Source of the DNA: Owenia fusiformis
Taxonomy: Eukaryota; Annelida; Polychaeta; Sabellida; Oweniidae
Direction: 5' to 3'
DNA length: 64,000 nucleotides
Assembly (NCBI GenBank): GCA_903813345.2
Contig: CAIIXF020000006.1
Coordinates: forward strand, 19,287,936 to 19,351,935
In this document: positions 38,226-50,421 of the stretch, one piece after another
Layout of the letters: each line of letters starts with the position of its first letter
Position numbering within the stretch: the stretch's first letter is position 1
Translations under genes and position numbers: made by a program
Notes under the pieces: generated by a model
The model's input: the letters and a program-made list of their open reading frames with translations, nothing else
Told to the model about the DNA's origin: nothing
Databases searched by the model: none

Positions 38226-38433
38226 TGAATTTTTTTAAAAATAAATTGAAATCTCCAACAGGCATGATCTTGAGGTGCCATGGTCCTGACGAAAAATGCC
38301 AAAACAGGAAGTGACAAAACCATACTGAATTTTGAAGATTTTTTGAACCAAGATAACAGCACAGGGGTTTGTATGGAAGATCAGGCAGAGCCCTCGTATG
38401 TCTCAAGTCCTAATCTTCCTGTGGATAACAAAG

Positions 38434-38625
38434 TTCTGTTTTGACCTCCAGTCAGTTTGACTAGTGCCAAATATCATTTACATGACCAGGATCACAGTGT
38501 ACATGGTCAGAATGACCCTAAACATGATGAAATAATTTTTTCAGCCCTCTGACCATGTACATTGTGATCCTGGTCATGTAAATGATATGTTGAACTAGTC
38601 AAACTGACTGGAGGTCAAAACAGAA
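38434..38625. mobile_element. Foldback miniature element (192 bp)
   Basis: Arms of about 80 bp are near-perfect inverted copies, starting TTCTGTTTTGACCTCCAGTC. The loop is about 35 bp. No coding capacity. It lies 9 bp before the next element. Confidence 0.82.
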
Positions 38626-38634
38626 TTTCTGTTA

Positions 38635-39090
38635 CTGTAGATTGGGTTAATTTGGCGCTACTTAATTTGACGATTTTGCCATTTTTGGCATATTGGCGGC
38701 TATTTAATTTGGCGGATATGCAAAAAATTGGGCATGTTTGGCTATGTTCATTTTTTCTTTTGAGGACCACTGGCGATATTCACCATGTTTGTACATTTTT
38801 GTGTGATCAACCTTTACATTTTGCATTTCGATCGATGTTGCTACTATACCGCGCTTTTCCTTTCTAGTTTTTCCCTGAGTATTAATGGGTGACTGACCAG
38901 TTCTGAGCCAATTTATGAGACTTTTTTTCATATTTTTGGAAAAAACTTAACCCGAAGTGACCTAAATACACTGGACAAAATGCCCTAGATAATTCCTGGG
39001 GATTCATTCTAAATTTTGGCGAAGATTTATATTGGCGAATTTTACAATTTCGCCAAATTAAAGCGGGCACCAAATTAACCAAATCTACAG
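38635..39090. mobile_element. Inverted-repeat element CTGTAGATTGGGTTAATTTG, family F copy 1 (456 bp)
   Basis: Ends CTGTAGATTGGGTTAATTTG and, inverted, TTAACCAAATCTACAG, flanked by TA on both sides (38633-38634, 39091-39092). The motif ATTTGGCG recurs inside in both orientations. A second, end-truncated copy is at 45012-45372. Confidence 0.82.
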
Positions 39091-39939
39091 TATCTTACTA
39101 ATGGTTCAAAAAATATTTAAAATCCAGTGGAAATTTATACTGAACATTGATGCCTATAAGCCTCCCATTATTAGACTCCAGATGTAAATCTGGAGTCTAT
39201 TGTTTTCGTCAGTATTCTTATTCTTTATTCTTTATTATTCTTTATTATTCTTTCCCAGTTTTCTCGATAACCATAAGGCTTCCAATAAAGATCATTATGC
39301 AGTCAATTTATGTCCAGTATCTAGTTCCTCGGAAATTGGGTCAAATTTTTATCTAGGTCAAAGGTCAAGAACTAGGTCAAATCCAGTACTTTGTCACTTT
39401 TTTCGATTTTCTCGGTCATCCTTCAATATTTTCGATCCGTTTTTTTTTCATTGTATTCCTTATAAAAAAGTAGGAAACCTAGGGTCGATTTAGTTTTTTG
39501 ATATCTCAAACCGATTTCGAGATATCAGTGTCCGAAAACGAGGTCCAAAAAAAAGTTCTCCGAATCTTGGATCTGACTTCCAGTTCGGAAGTTATGGCGT
39601 TTTGAAAACTCAAAAATCGCTAAATTTGGTGCCCATGTTAAGTCAATGGGAAAAAATATTTTTTTGAAGTGAAAAATACGGAATATAGACTGAGTTCAGC
39701 TTCATATAATCAAAGCCTTTAAAAGAAGGGGACCTCAAAAGCCATCTAGCTTCACAATTTGGACACCGAAATGCCTAGGTCAAAATCTAGGTCAAATTCA
39801 TAGGTTTTCCTTATTTTTTTGATTCTGACACTACACTTTAATTATATTCTTCGAAATTGTGTATACATGTAGCCAAGAATATGCTAATAATGTTAGCCTT
39901 TTGCCGTCAGAAAGTATTTTGACCCACTTTTGAGATATG

Positions 39940-40210
39940 GTGTCCGAAAAGTAGGTCAAAATAAAAAGTTCTCCAAATTGAATATATGAGTTATGAATTA
40001 AGGGTGGAATTTTGTCAGGAATCCGAATCTGTAAACCAAATTTCGATCCGATTTCTGGTTCGGAAGTTATGGCGTGTCCGAAAAGTAGGTCAAAATAAAA
40101 AATCTCCAAATTTAACGTATGAGTTATGAATTAGGGGTAGAATTTTGTCAGGAATCCGAATCTGCAAACCAAATTTCGATCCGACTTCCGGTTCGGAAGT
40201 GGTAGCGTTT
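39940..40210. repeat. Two tandem units of about 134 bp
   Basis: Both units contain AAGTAGGTCAAAATAAAAA, ATGAGTTATGAATTA, GTCAGGAATCCGAATCTG and TTTCGATCCGA. Confidence 0.85.
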
Positions 40211-40287
40211 TGAAATTTCGAGAAAAATCGATCTGATGGTATCCTAATAGAAAGTCAAGAGTAGAGAAGAAAATATTGAAAAATTCA

Positions 40288-40465
40288 TCCATCCTCCTAT
40301 CTCATCCTACCCTATCCTTCCTATCTATCCTTCCTTCATATCTTTTCCTTCCTATCCTTCCTATCCTATCCTATCCTATCCTTTCTTCCTATTCTATTCT
40401 ATCATATCCTTCTTATTCTATCCTATCGTTCTTTCCTATTCTATCCTACCTTCCTATTTTATTTA
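40288..40465. repeat. CCTATCCTT microsatellite
   Basis: Degenerate pyrimidine-rich tract of CTATC, CCTTCC and TTCCTATC units. Confidence 0.9.
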
Positions 40466-40617
40466 TCCATCTCTTTGTAGATGACTCAGCTTATTCTGGA
40501 TGACTCGGCTAAAAAAAGTCTAGATCTGGAGTCTGAAATTGAACTTCGTTCAATTTCCAAAATCTAGTTATAAATCTGTCCGTAATTAAAAGTTAAAGAT
40601 GAATGTTTGTATTCCAG

Positions 40618-40968
40618 AATCAAGCGTCGCGTGAAGTATGATGATAAGCATGAGCATGAAATAGGCACCTTATCACAGCGAAGGCTTGTTGCTGATGCAT
40701 ATTGGAGGACTCAAAAAACTGGAGACACAGTGAATTTTTGGACATGGTACATCAAAGACAATGTGCCCTTTACGATTGAAAACTTTAAGAAAGTTGCCTC
40801 TAAAGACCTTGACCTCGACTGTGTGGATGAAGATGGCCAGCCATTATATCCCTCAATATCGAGAATACAGCCAGAACCACTCTTTGATATTATTTGGAAT
40901 AGTAGCAATCCTGCTTGGGTTCCAAGACAACCAACAAACAAACCACAGTCAAAGATAGATATTCTTAA
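40618..40968 (+). CDS. Coding exon, possibly upstream exon of the KDZ-type gene
   Basis: Open + segment between an acceptor (TGTTTGTATTCCAG) and a donor (AAG then GTATGT). The peptide is hydrophilic with no low-complexity bias; it includes GTLSQRRLVADAYWRTQKT, NFWTWYIKDNVPFT and DCVDEDGQPLYPS. The first base completes a codon (phase 2 in) and the exon ends in phase 0. Family not recognised. The next candidate exon (41394) needs phase 2, so either an exon is missing between them or this belongs to a different transcript. It begins 84 bp after the mobile element ending at 40534. Confidence 0.55.
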
Positions 40969-41849
40969 GGTATGTTAAGTGATTTAAGTACCCATTCTAT
41001 TATGATTGATGGAAATATGAAGATAAAAAGGCTGAGCATGTAATTAGTGTGTGGGTTTTAAAGCAGTCTTGCATGTGACATATTGTTATGGTCACCAACT
41101 TTTGTGTTTGGTGTTCAGTGGTTGGTGTTCGGCAGTTGCTGTCTGTAACAAATGACTGGTGGTGACAGTTTGCATGTTAATGCCTTGTCTATGATTATTG
41201 CCAAAACTCAAAAACCAATGGACTGTTTTATTTTTTTCATATGTGATGATATGTGAATACTTGATGGCATAAAAATGTATAAGTTAGGAATGTTAACACA
41301 TCACATATCTTACAACAGATATCCTGTTATTCATTATATTGTTTTTCATCCTGATTGTTTCTATGATTTGTTTTTTATTATTTTTTTTATTAGGGGAGAA
41401 AGAAAATCATATTTTGGATCTGAACTGTTCACCCCAGATGAAGTAGTCGACCAGTATGTCATCTTAAAAAGATCAGCAGTGATCTTACCCCTGTAAGTAA
41501 ATTTAATAACAAAAGACATTGGGCCTTAAAAGTAGATTCTCTGTTAAATATCAGAGAATTCATTTCATGGCCTATTAAAGTAGAAAAACTCATTCTAATA
41601 CCATAAATATGAAAGCAATTAACATGTATTCATACCTTTATTATCCAAGCTAACAAAGTTTGGTTGGGATAAAGTGAAACCCTCCATCCATCCATATGAA
41701 AGTGTGACAAAATCTTGCCACGATTATCTGGGCAAATTATTGACTTATGTAAGATATATATATGCACAATGGATAAAATTATATTTATTGAAAAATATGA
41801 AATGTTTCATTCAGTTGTGTTCAAAATAAGTGCTATGTTCTTTTTGTAG

Positions 41850-42060
41850 AACTCAGAAGTTGATGTTTGTGGACAAAGCCACTGGAAAGCTGCTAAAGAG
41901 AGCTCGCATAGGATGGCACGTCTTGACCAAACTGGTGTATTTGGCTCTACATGCAGACATGTTATACCTCCTAAACTTCTAAACATGTTCCAAGGGGAGA
42001 TATTCGCTTATGCACACTGTATGCACTCCTATGGCCAAAGGCCATTCTTCTACATGCCAG
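41850..42060 (+). CDS. KDZ core exon
   Basis: Between the acceptor TTTTTGTAG and the donor GTAAGA, 70 codons are open. The signature C-x3-HWKAA, then LDQTGVFGSTCRH, then PPKLLNMFQGEIFAYAHCM is characteristic of the KDZ transposase core. The aspartate of LDQTG is conserved in this family and is likely catalytic. Residues after FFYMPG, where more catalytic residues are expected, are not found downstream. Confidence 0.75.
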
Positions 42061-42355
42061 GTAAGAAAAAGTATTTAACTACAATATATAGTCTTATATA
42101 TTCTTGGCATATAAGTGTTCCTTTTTTGAATACTGAGAATACCTTTTTATTATTAGCTTCAATGATATGGAATATACAGCAAAGCATAACATATACAGTA
42201 CAATAACTATATTAAATGAAAAAGAAAATTCCTGGTACAACGTTTTTTGTTTTTGTTTGGTGTATAGGACGCCATCTTGAGTTTTAAGAAAACCAGAAAT
42301 TCTTAAATGATGTACACTCAGTATCTTGATTGAGAAGTGCATAAAAAACAAATAC

Positions 42356-42436
42356 TGGATGATCAGGAGCTGGAGGTGGGCAAAATTTCTATCGGCAGTA
42401 TGTATTTTGCTATATCAAGCTCCTGATCATCCAGTT
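42356..42436. repeat. Small hairpin in the KDZ gene
   Basis: CTGGATGATCAGGAGCT and its complement face each other across about 45 bp. It sits exactly where the middle KDZ exons are missing. Confidence 0.8.
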
Positions 42437-42958
42437 ACAAAACTGAACATATGTATTTTCAGATAATGTGGGGTGGTGATTGGAAGAAGGGTGCTTGGAC
42501 AACATCCAATGCTTGCAAGCCCTCCAAATACATGGGTTGTGCTAGTGAGTAAAATTGTTAACTATATTCAAACAGTTGAAGTCAATAACTAAGTAATAGT
42601 AAATTATACATTTTCAAACAAATTATCAATAGAGAATGCCTCCATACCGTTTGTCGGCAGGTATAGTCAGAAGAAAACATAAAACAAATGATTTACCTTA
42701 GTTAACAATGTGATTCGTTTCATGGTTACCATGGTAACCCATCGTGATGTCATATGGGGTAAATAAAACTCTCGACTTGATAGGCTGAATAAATTAGAAT
42801 AATCTTTCAAAATCAACCAATCAAAAATAGACTATATTTTGTATACACTTAGTTTTGTTTGAGATTCAGTATGGAAATGCAATATCTTTGAAGTTACATC
42901 AGGATCACCCTGTACATGGAATATGTTTGAAACAGAAAGAACTGCACATTATCAACTA

Positions 42959-43135
42959 CAGTAAAACCTGTGTATATTGAACATTTTTTTACTGAGAAAA
43001 CGTTCAGGGTTTGTAGCTGTTCACTCCAGAGAGGATAATTTCTACAAAAGTCAGTAGAGTATGTGGGGAGAGGAAGGGTGTTAACTAGATACAGGTGTTC
43101 ACTTGAGAGATGTGTCCACTCAGATGGGTTTTACT
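42959..43135. mobile_element. Short pogo-like element (about 177 bp)
   Basis: Starts CAGTAAAACCTGTG after TA (42957-42958) and ends GGGTTTTACT, a slightly degenerate complement. Probably a miniature relative of the elements at 10902 and 47152, lying in an intron of the KDZ gene. Confidence 0.62.
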
Positions 43136-44823
43136 TTACATTGTAATAATTTGAGCTAGAGTTCAGAGTTCCCTGTGTTAATCCTTTATTTGTCATATTT
43201 TTCAAATGTATAGAAAACCAGGAATAGATGTACAGGGACTTCATTAGCAGCAGGCAACAAGCGATTTTCAGCAGTTGTTTTCATATAATCGCCCATTGTT
43301 TTGAGGGACTTTTCAACTTTTCCATGTTGAATTTATGATTTCCATTAATATTGCCTGCTGTTTTCATTTACTTAGTCTGCTGTGAAAAATTCTAGTGGAA
43401 CCCCTGGATGTATATGCAGGAAACAAACCTTTGCTAGCAATTTTTGGCCTGTATGTCAAAACTTTTTATTTCAAATAGGTGAGAAAATGGTTGCTGAGGC
43501 TGAAGAAGACCTTGCCAAGTACAAGGAATATGACCTCATTGAAATGAAGCAAGATATACTTGATCATGTTCAAGGTAGGATATATCATGTGATGACCTAA
43601 CAACATGCTCCATTGTTTGTCGAATTTTTTTGTTGTTGCAGTTGTCATTTTCAAATTAAGATTACATAATACTCTATTAGATCTCAAACATTCTAATGTC
43701 TATCATTTGTGCCTTTGAAACTCCTAAATGGAATATCTGCCAATTTAATAAAGGTTAGAATAGATTTTAAATATTACATTGAGCCATTTACAGATTCATG
43801 TATGCAGTGTTCATTGGGATTTGCTACTCCGTGGAGTTGCTGATTTGTAGTTTTTTATCATTTTTCACCTTTTCCAGATTCTACAAATAGGAATGGTGTT
43901 TCTCCCTAGGTAGAATATTTTCAGCTGAGAAAACAAGAAGATGTTTTCAATGCTTTAAACAATGGACAACCAAGAATAGTTACCGGTAAGCTATCTTATG
44001 ATTTATTTATATGTTATTTATTTATATTTATATGATTTGCTTTCCTAGTTATTACAAAGTGAAACATTTGTTCCCTCTGAACAATCACAATAGTATCATT
44101 CTAGTATAATGTGATTATGTTTTTTGGAAATAGGTACAGTGGATTTGCATCTAAGCCTTGAAAGTGGGGTGGGGGCTTATTAGGGGATGAGCATAATACT
44201 GCAATAATGGTTAGTTTTAGACATTACAATGTATGATATCCCATCAATACAAGATTAACATATTCAGGAACTTGGTTGTTTGAATTTTTCAGAGACAAGT
44301 AAGGAATGCCACAAGCTGAGAAGGGCCAACCAAAAGACAAAGAAAGCAATTGAGAATGCAGTGGAAATATACAACATTGCTGCACAAGATATAGAAAATG
44401 AAGTACAAATAAATTCAACCGAAATGGGATGTATTCTGAAAGCTGATTTCCCATGGAGGTCGGACATTACTCTGGGGAAGAAAAGAGACCTTGTTAATAA
44501 GAAAGAATCATTTGAAAGACTTAAAGAGGAAGAGGTCCTCCTTAAAAAAGAAATGAAACAATTTCTATTATATTACAAGTCTAAAGATACAAATGGAAAT
44601 GTAGGAATGGAAATGGATGTAAACAATATCAACGATGCTACATATATGAAAGGATTGGTGGGTTTACCTTTCTTTAATGATGAGGCCTATGCTTGATGAA
44701 ACAATTGTTGACAACACCTCGGAGAGTGATGATGATTCTGAATTGTCAGACTTGTCAGACATAGAATCAGACCAAGAGGAAAGAATGGGACAAGAAAACA
44801 ATACACAATTTAATATTGTCTGA

Positions 44824-45011
44824 ACTTTGTTCTATAAAAAGTGATACATCATTAAATGATGAGTCAGTGAAAGGATCATAATATTAATGTAAATTAAAAA
44901 GTATCGAAACTTTAATGTCTAAAACTAACTCAAACAATCCAGGTCAAATCTAAGTTTTTGAAGTTTCTCTAAGTTTTCTATAGCCTATACTTCATTATTT
45001 CTTGTGGCGTA
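44824..45011. other. 3' flank of the KDZ gene
   Basis: AT-rich, with no further exon seen. Confidence 0.4.
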
Positions 45012-45372
45012 CTGTAGATTGGGTTCATTTGGCGCTACTTCATTTGGCGATTTTGCCACTTTTTTGGCTATTTAATTTGGCGGACACTGGGGCTTGAACA
45101 TGCTCTGACACCACAACTCCCATATACACTGGAACAAAATATAAATTGTTACACCCATTCCTACAATTCAACTACTATATTTTAAGCAGTTCCCCTGAGC
45201 CAATTTAGAAGTGGCATTTTCTTATTATCACTTTTATCCTTTTTAGATTTGTTAAAACTGACTTAAACACACCAAATCAAATTCCCAGAGATCCTTTCTA
45301 AATTTTGGCGAAGATGTAAATTGGTGTTTTTGGTCTATTCTGCCAAATCAAAGCGGGCCCAAATTAACCCAA
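45012..45372. mobile_element. Family F copy 2 (right end truncated)
   Basis: Left end CTGTAGATTGGGTTCATTTG preceded by TA. The interior and CCAAATCAAAGCGGGC near the right match copy 1, but the last part (TCTACAG and TA) is missing. Confidence 0.78.
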
Positions 45373-45545
45373 GCATTCATTACAAATTGAGAGGTCAAAA
45401 ATTGAAAAGGCCAAATCTTGAAATTTTCCAATACCATTCTCCAATATCAACTTCATTTGTATTAATGTAATGGATTTTGTTGAAATTCCATTCACATCCA
45501 CAGTATTCTATTTATAAAATCTATGTTACTTTCAACCTGTTAATA

Positions 45546-45677
45546 GGGAGTTTAAGCTTGCATTGTTTTTTTCACAACCTAGAGGTGTATTGAAGTTATT
45601 TAAATGATGCATTTGTATGGGTGATGGGTCATACATTGAGGTTTGCATTTGGATTTTATACGCAAGCTTAAACTCCC
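45546..45677. mobile_element. Miniature TA-flanked element (132 bp)
   Basis: Perfect inverted ends GGGAGTTTAAGCTTGC and GCAAGCTTAAACTCCC, with TA on both sides (45544-45545, 45678-45679). Confidence 0.85.
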
Positions 45678-46050
45678 TACTATGTATTTTCAGTGAAGAA
45701 TAAAACAGTAATAAGTTGAACACCTTCAGTACATCTAAAAAGTGTCCCTCATTGGAGGTTGTACTTATGAAGGTTCATTTAACATTAACTCAATTGGTCT
45801 TGGTCAAGTGTTCCACAAGTATAGATGTTCTACTTTTTATTATAGGTGTCCTACTTTACAGATTCCATTGCTACTGTATCATAGAGCATATGAATGACAT
45901 GCACTAATATAACTGCATGTAAAAAATTTGACATTTTGTTCAATGACACTTTGTTCAATGACACTTTGAATACCTGCTTGAGTTATTTCAAGAGTTCTGG
46001 TAATCCAAATTTAGGGTCAAGAAATGATAGCTCTCCCTGTCAGTTATATA

Positions 46051-46404
46051 CAGGGTGAGCCAAAAAAGTAACCATATCAAATCTTAATTACTCAGTCATC
46101 CTGCATGGGTTTAGTGTTGTAATCTCTTGTTTCAATGTTTTAAGTGTTGTAAGTGTAAAAAATAGGCCTACAGATAAAAATCTGGTAGGATTTATGTCCA
46201 GTCAGTGAGGCACATTTTGGCATTTTGAGTATGTTTTGTAAATGGCCATGAAATTGTGGCTATCAGGGATAAATCAATGACACTTATTAGAATGAAAGTA
46301 CATTGAACAAGGTTTAATTGTGCCAAATATGATTTTAAACCCATGCTGAATGACTGAGTTAATAAACATACATTTGGATGGGTTACCTTTTTTGGCTCAC
46401 CCTG
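46051..46404. mobile_element. Mariner-like non-autonomous element (354 bp)
   Basis: Ends CAGGGTGAGCCAAAAAAGTA and, inverted, TACCTTTTTTGGCTCACCCTG, with TA on both sides. The CAGGGTG...CCAAAAAA end is typical of mariner elements. The interior has no transposase. Confidence 0.88.
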
Positions 46405-47151
46405 TACCTATAAGGCAACAAATTATTTCACTTGTCTTTTTGGAGTTCATATATTTGGAGAATATATAATTGTTTAAATTATGGTAAACTATGTTCATAA
46501 TATCCACTTTGAGTAGCCAGCCTGGCAGATTTCTTTTAGGGAATCAATTGAAAATGTGCTGGCATTTCCTTAATAATGTTTCGTATCTACTTGATGGGTC
46601 ATCTTATATCTTATGAATGATGATGAAGTTCCAAAGGTTTTGGACTCTGCATGTACAAGTATATTATTGAAATAAATGGTTTCGAATTAATTGAACTTTG
46701 TAGTTCTGTTTATCTATAATTTAATCTTTATTTCATATTTATCAACATGTAATGAAGAAAATGTTATAAGGATACCCAAGTAATTCTTCTAGTTTATTGA
46801 ATGAGGCGTATGCACTTTGAAAGAAGGAAAATCCATGAAAGTATAATAAACCAGATCCCATGAATTACTATGCATTACTATGAGGCTCATTGAGGAGTAT
46901 TGTGCACAGGGAAGGCTTGGAGAGAAGTATTGTTTAGTTGAGGCTCAGTGAGGACTATTGTGAACATGTATGGCTTGGAGAGAAAGAGAGAAGTATTGTG
47001 TCTAGTTGAGGCTTGATGAAGATTGTGTACAGTGCTCACCATAAATAAATGACACCAGGATTTGCTGAAGTGAGGATTTCCCATGTTAAAAGGAAGAGAA
47101 TTTTCAAGAGACTATATCATCAGTAGATGAAAGTTTACAAAATGTAAAATA
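46405..47151. other. Nothing recognised apart from a weak purine-rich repeat
   Basis: At 46880-47020 the words GAGGCTCA, GGCTTGGAGAGAA and AGTATTGTG recur at irregular spacing, an old short tandem repeat. Confidence 0.45.
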
Positions 47152-47654
47152 CAGTAGAACCTCTATATCTGAACACCTGGCTAATCCGAACATCTCCCAA
47201 TCTGAATATTTTTTTCGGTTCAATTTTTTCCTCCCATTGACGCCCATGTTAAAAAAAACCTTATAATGTGAACACCTCCCAATTTGAACAGTGAACAGTC
47301 ATATTTGAAAAATTCACTTGTCTAATCTGAACACTTTTCATAAAATTTCTGATGTTTCATACAAAATTGCTCAAATATTGTCATGATATCAAAACTTTGG
47401 AAAAAATCTAGAATGGTGTCAATTATAATGGGGCTTTCAAGCATGACTAGATACATTTGAATCGAATTTTCAAATTTCAGGAATGCCATTGAAAGCTATG
47501 TGGTCAGAAGAACTATAAATATATATCGAGAATGTGTTCACATTTCCTCAGAATCCGGAATATTGCGAATGCAAAAACCTTGAAATGTGAACACCTCCTA
47601 ATATGAACGCTTTTAGCCGGTCCCAATGGCGTTCGGATTAAACAGGTTTTACTG
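47152..47654. mobile_element. pogo/Tigger-like non-autonomous element (503 bp)
   Basis: Ends CAGTAGAACCTCTATATCTG and, inverted, GGATTAAACAGGTTTTACTG, with TA on both sides (47150-47151, 47655-47656). CTCCCAATxTGAAC motifs recur inside. It is non-coding. Confidence 0.87.
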
Positions 47655-48467
47655 TATAAAAAACTTAATGGATGTGTATCTCGACATTATTGGAAAGTAT
47701 GAAGTCTCAAATCACCATGGTCTTGAAAAGATGCTTCCTGGGAATCAAACACCACAGCATCATATCATATATGAACACTACCATATAAATTTACATATCA
47801 GACGTTCTATACTTCAGGGGTGTGCACGCCACCATACCTAAATTGGGGACATTATCGATAAATACAGATAGGGTAAAAGTCTTGGAGGACCTACATGGCG
47901 TTTCAGATGATTAATAAATGCGCGAAATTTGAGACGCTCAGAAAAGCATGATATACATTTTCCCTGGAAATTAATATAATAAAAGAACTAGGATCAGCAC
48001 TTTTAGAGTGTGTTCTCACCATAGGGCTGAGTATCGATTTACCTTTAGACTGTCTAAAATTCAATGATTTCGTATACATGATCAGCAAATATGAAGATAA
48101 ATTTCGTCATGCTTAGCTGAACAAAAGACAAATGTGTAATCCAACAGTTGAAAGTTTCCTAATAATTTCCGTTTTTGTGTTTTTCCATCCATCCTGCCCA
48201 TTGGTTTGTCTCTCACTTTACTCAGGGAATATACGAAACGGTTGCATATCTTTCCAGATACAAGCATTGTATATTTAAAATGGATTTATTGTGGCGATGC
48301 TTTTTAAATATATCTTAAATGGATTTCTTGTCCATTGTCGGAGAGTTATTTGGCCTTATATTGTAGTTAACGGTAACATGTATTACAGTTGTGTTACATG
48401 AAAGAGCTGCAACAACAGCATGAATGAACACTAACGTTTGTCACTTCTATGACTGGAATATAAAGGT
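47655..48467. other. No gene recognised
   Basis: AT-rich with chance frames only. Confidence 0.4.
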
Positions 48468-48608
48468 TCTTATATGAGTACCAGTGCAAGATCATCCATT
48501 CTTGATGAGCTTTGATGATTCTTCTTTATCGAGTCGCAGACGAGATAAAGAAACATTATCAAAGCGCCTCAAGAATGGACGATTTTGCACAGGTACGAGT
48601 ACAAGAAA
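48468..48608. repeat. Long hairpin, arms about 68 bp
   Basis: TTCTTATATGAGTACCAGTG at the left pairs with the complement ending TACGAGTACAAGAAA. The inner stem pairs CATTCTTGATGAGCTTTGATG with its complement. The small loop is at GTCGCAGAC. Confidence 0.82.
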
Positions 48609-49640
48609 GTTTTTTCATCTTACACGTGTGACTTCTTAGGATGAAAAATGGCAATATCTTGCATGGGGTAAAGCTGTATCTTGGCTAGTCAGGAGAAAAC
48701 GTAATCTAATATACCGTTACAGGGTAGTCAAAAAACAGAAACCATGCGTCTTCCTCATATCTTTGTCATTATAGAAAATTACTACCTGATATTTTACACC
48801 TTTGTACAACATTCCATTTCCAACTAGCCTAGCATATTACATGACCATCAGCCTAATAGTCACAATATAACAGAACTTTGAACATGCTGCATGCAAACCT
48901 GCACACGTGGTCAATGACCCGACTTTATTCCTTAGAGCCTATGGCCTGAATGACACAGATAATCTCCCTTTTAAGGGCTGCAATTGTAACCCGAGATAAG
49001 GACATTTTGAATTACTTGAGCATGTTTGCCTACAGCGCAATGGTGAGATATGATGAAAATAGTGGCAGGGCTTCCAATTTTTTTACCACCCTGTACCTGC
49101 AATACGCTATACATCAGAACCTTCTTTTAGCGTGGTACATAGCCTACCATACTTGACTTCATGGTGTATTCGGTTGAAAACGAGACTGTAAGTGGATATT
49201 GCAGATGACCGGGAATAACCATAGATCATGTGGTCGGTTTCAATGAGTAACATTTCACTCATGTCACAAATATTGTAAGATTATTCAATACATAAATTAT
49301 GATGCAAATCGTCAAATTTTTAAAGGCCTAGCTATTCATTTCGGCCATTTTTCATTTCTTATGTCAAAGTTTTAAAAAAGGTTAAATGAAGATGTATGGG
49401 GTTGATGAAACTTCAAAGCAATACTGATGCAAGTTGTTTTTCATATAAGCGTTTGTAAGTTTTTATGTCTACAAATAGACAATAGTCCTCAATCCTAAAG
49501 ATGGGCATATGCGATTTTGATCCACAATTATGAATTGCAACATATTGGAGATATTAGTATAAATATCTGTATGATGAATATCAAACTCCTAATAATAATA
49601 ATAAAGAACCAATTGCAAATATGTATATCTCATATCTAGT
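48609..49640. other. No gene recognised
   Basis: No repeat or spliced exon identified. Confidence 0.4.
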
Positions 49641-50415
49641 TTATTTTTGACATTTAGTTTTACAACAAATGGGAAATACAAAATGCTATACTTGTATTTG
49701 TATACAGAGCCTATTTCAAGACTAATACATTGTACAATAAACATATGCATCATTATAATTTACATACAAAAAGTCATCATCTGGCAATTGTCAAAATGAC
49801 AAAATGTCAGCACTTGGTTTCAATTTTAAAAAAATGGATCCAAAAACTTCAACCAAGGTGAAATATCTAATCTAAGTAAAAAACTTCTGAGAAAAAATTT
49901 GGTGAATTTGAATCAAGGACTTATTTGAACTTGAGGTCATTGAATATCAAATCTCCCATCTAAGGTCAGATCTGAACTTCTTAGAACACCTTAATAATTT
50001 TGAAGAACAATACAACTTGAACAATAATTAACAAGGCATTTTCATACAAAAAGTCATCATCTAGTAATTGCTACGAAGTTGTAACAAGGCATTAACATGA
50101 CAAAATGTCAGTACCTGGTTTCAATTTAAAAAATCATTTTCAGAAAAAAGTCTGGTAATTGTTAGAAAGTTGTAAAAATGCTATTCTTACATTTGTAGGC
50201 TTATTTCGCCATCAATATATTATACAATATTTACAATACTAATAAACTTACAGTAATATACAAGGCATTTACAAGCAAAAAGTCACTGGCTGAAGTTCTT
50301 AAGTTGTTCAAATGCTATTCTTGTATTTCCATGCTTATTTCACCACCATTGTATTTTGCAATGAACTTATATTATACAAGGCATTTATATGCAAAAAGTT
50401 AGAATCTGGCAGTTA
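49641..50415. repeat. Diverged repeats downstream of the zinc-finger gene
   Basis: The words CAAGGCATT, ACAAAAAGTCATCATCT, GACAAAATGTCA and CCTGGTTTCAATTT recur several times at irregular spacing. Further copies appear at 50695-50720 and 56160-56200. On the - strand this is just beyond the stop codon of the zinc-finger gene, so it may be part of its 3' untranslated region. Confidence 0.55.
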
Positions 50416-50421
50416 TTGTAG

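Larger units (their letters stand above)
39173..40534. mobile_element. Element bounded by AGACTCCAGAT inverted ends (1.36 kb)
   Basis: Left end AGACTCCAGATGTAAATCTGGAGTCTA is itself a small palindrome, and the right end ATCTGGAGTCT (40524-40534) is the complement. Inside lie two tandem units of about 134 bp (39940-40210) and a CCTATCCTT-rich microsatellite. No transposase is seen. The boundaries are inferred from the inverted ends only. Confidence 0.55.
41394..44823 (+). pseudogene. KDZ-type transposase gene, multi-exon and broken
   Basis: Exons read in order: 41394-41492 (SYFGSELFTPDEVVDQYV); 41850-42060 with the KDZ core signature (CGQSHWKAA, LDQTGVFGSTCRH, LLNMFQGEIFAYA); 42463-42544 (MWGGDWKKGAWTT); 43479-43574 (EKMVAEAEEDLAKYKEYDL); 43910-43985 (EYFQLRKQEDVFNALNNGQP); 44293-44696, a Lys/Glu-rich coiled coil with KADFPW and RLKEEEVLLKKEM. 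These match the order of the Kyakuja-Dileera-Zisupton family. Breaks: the 41492/41850 and 43574/43910 joins are out of phase, the part between 42060 and 42463 is missing, and the acidic tail (44689-44823, SESDDDSELSDLSD) lies in another frame. Some exon joins remain in phase (42544/43479, 43985/44293). It is most likely a decayed transposase; sequencing error or unusual splicing is less likely. Confidence 0.72.
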
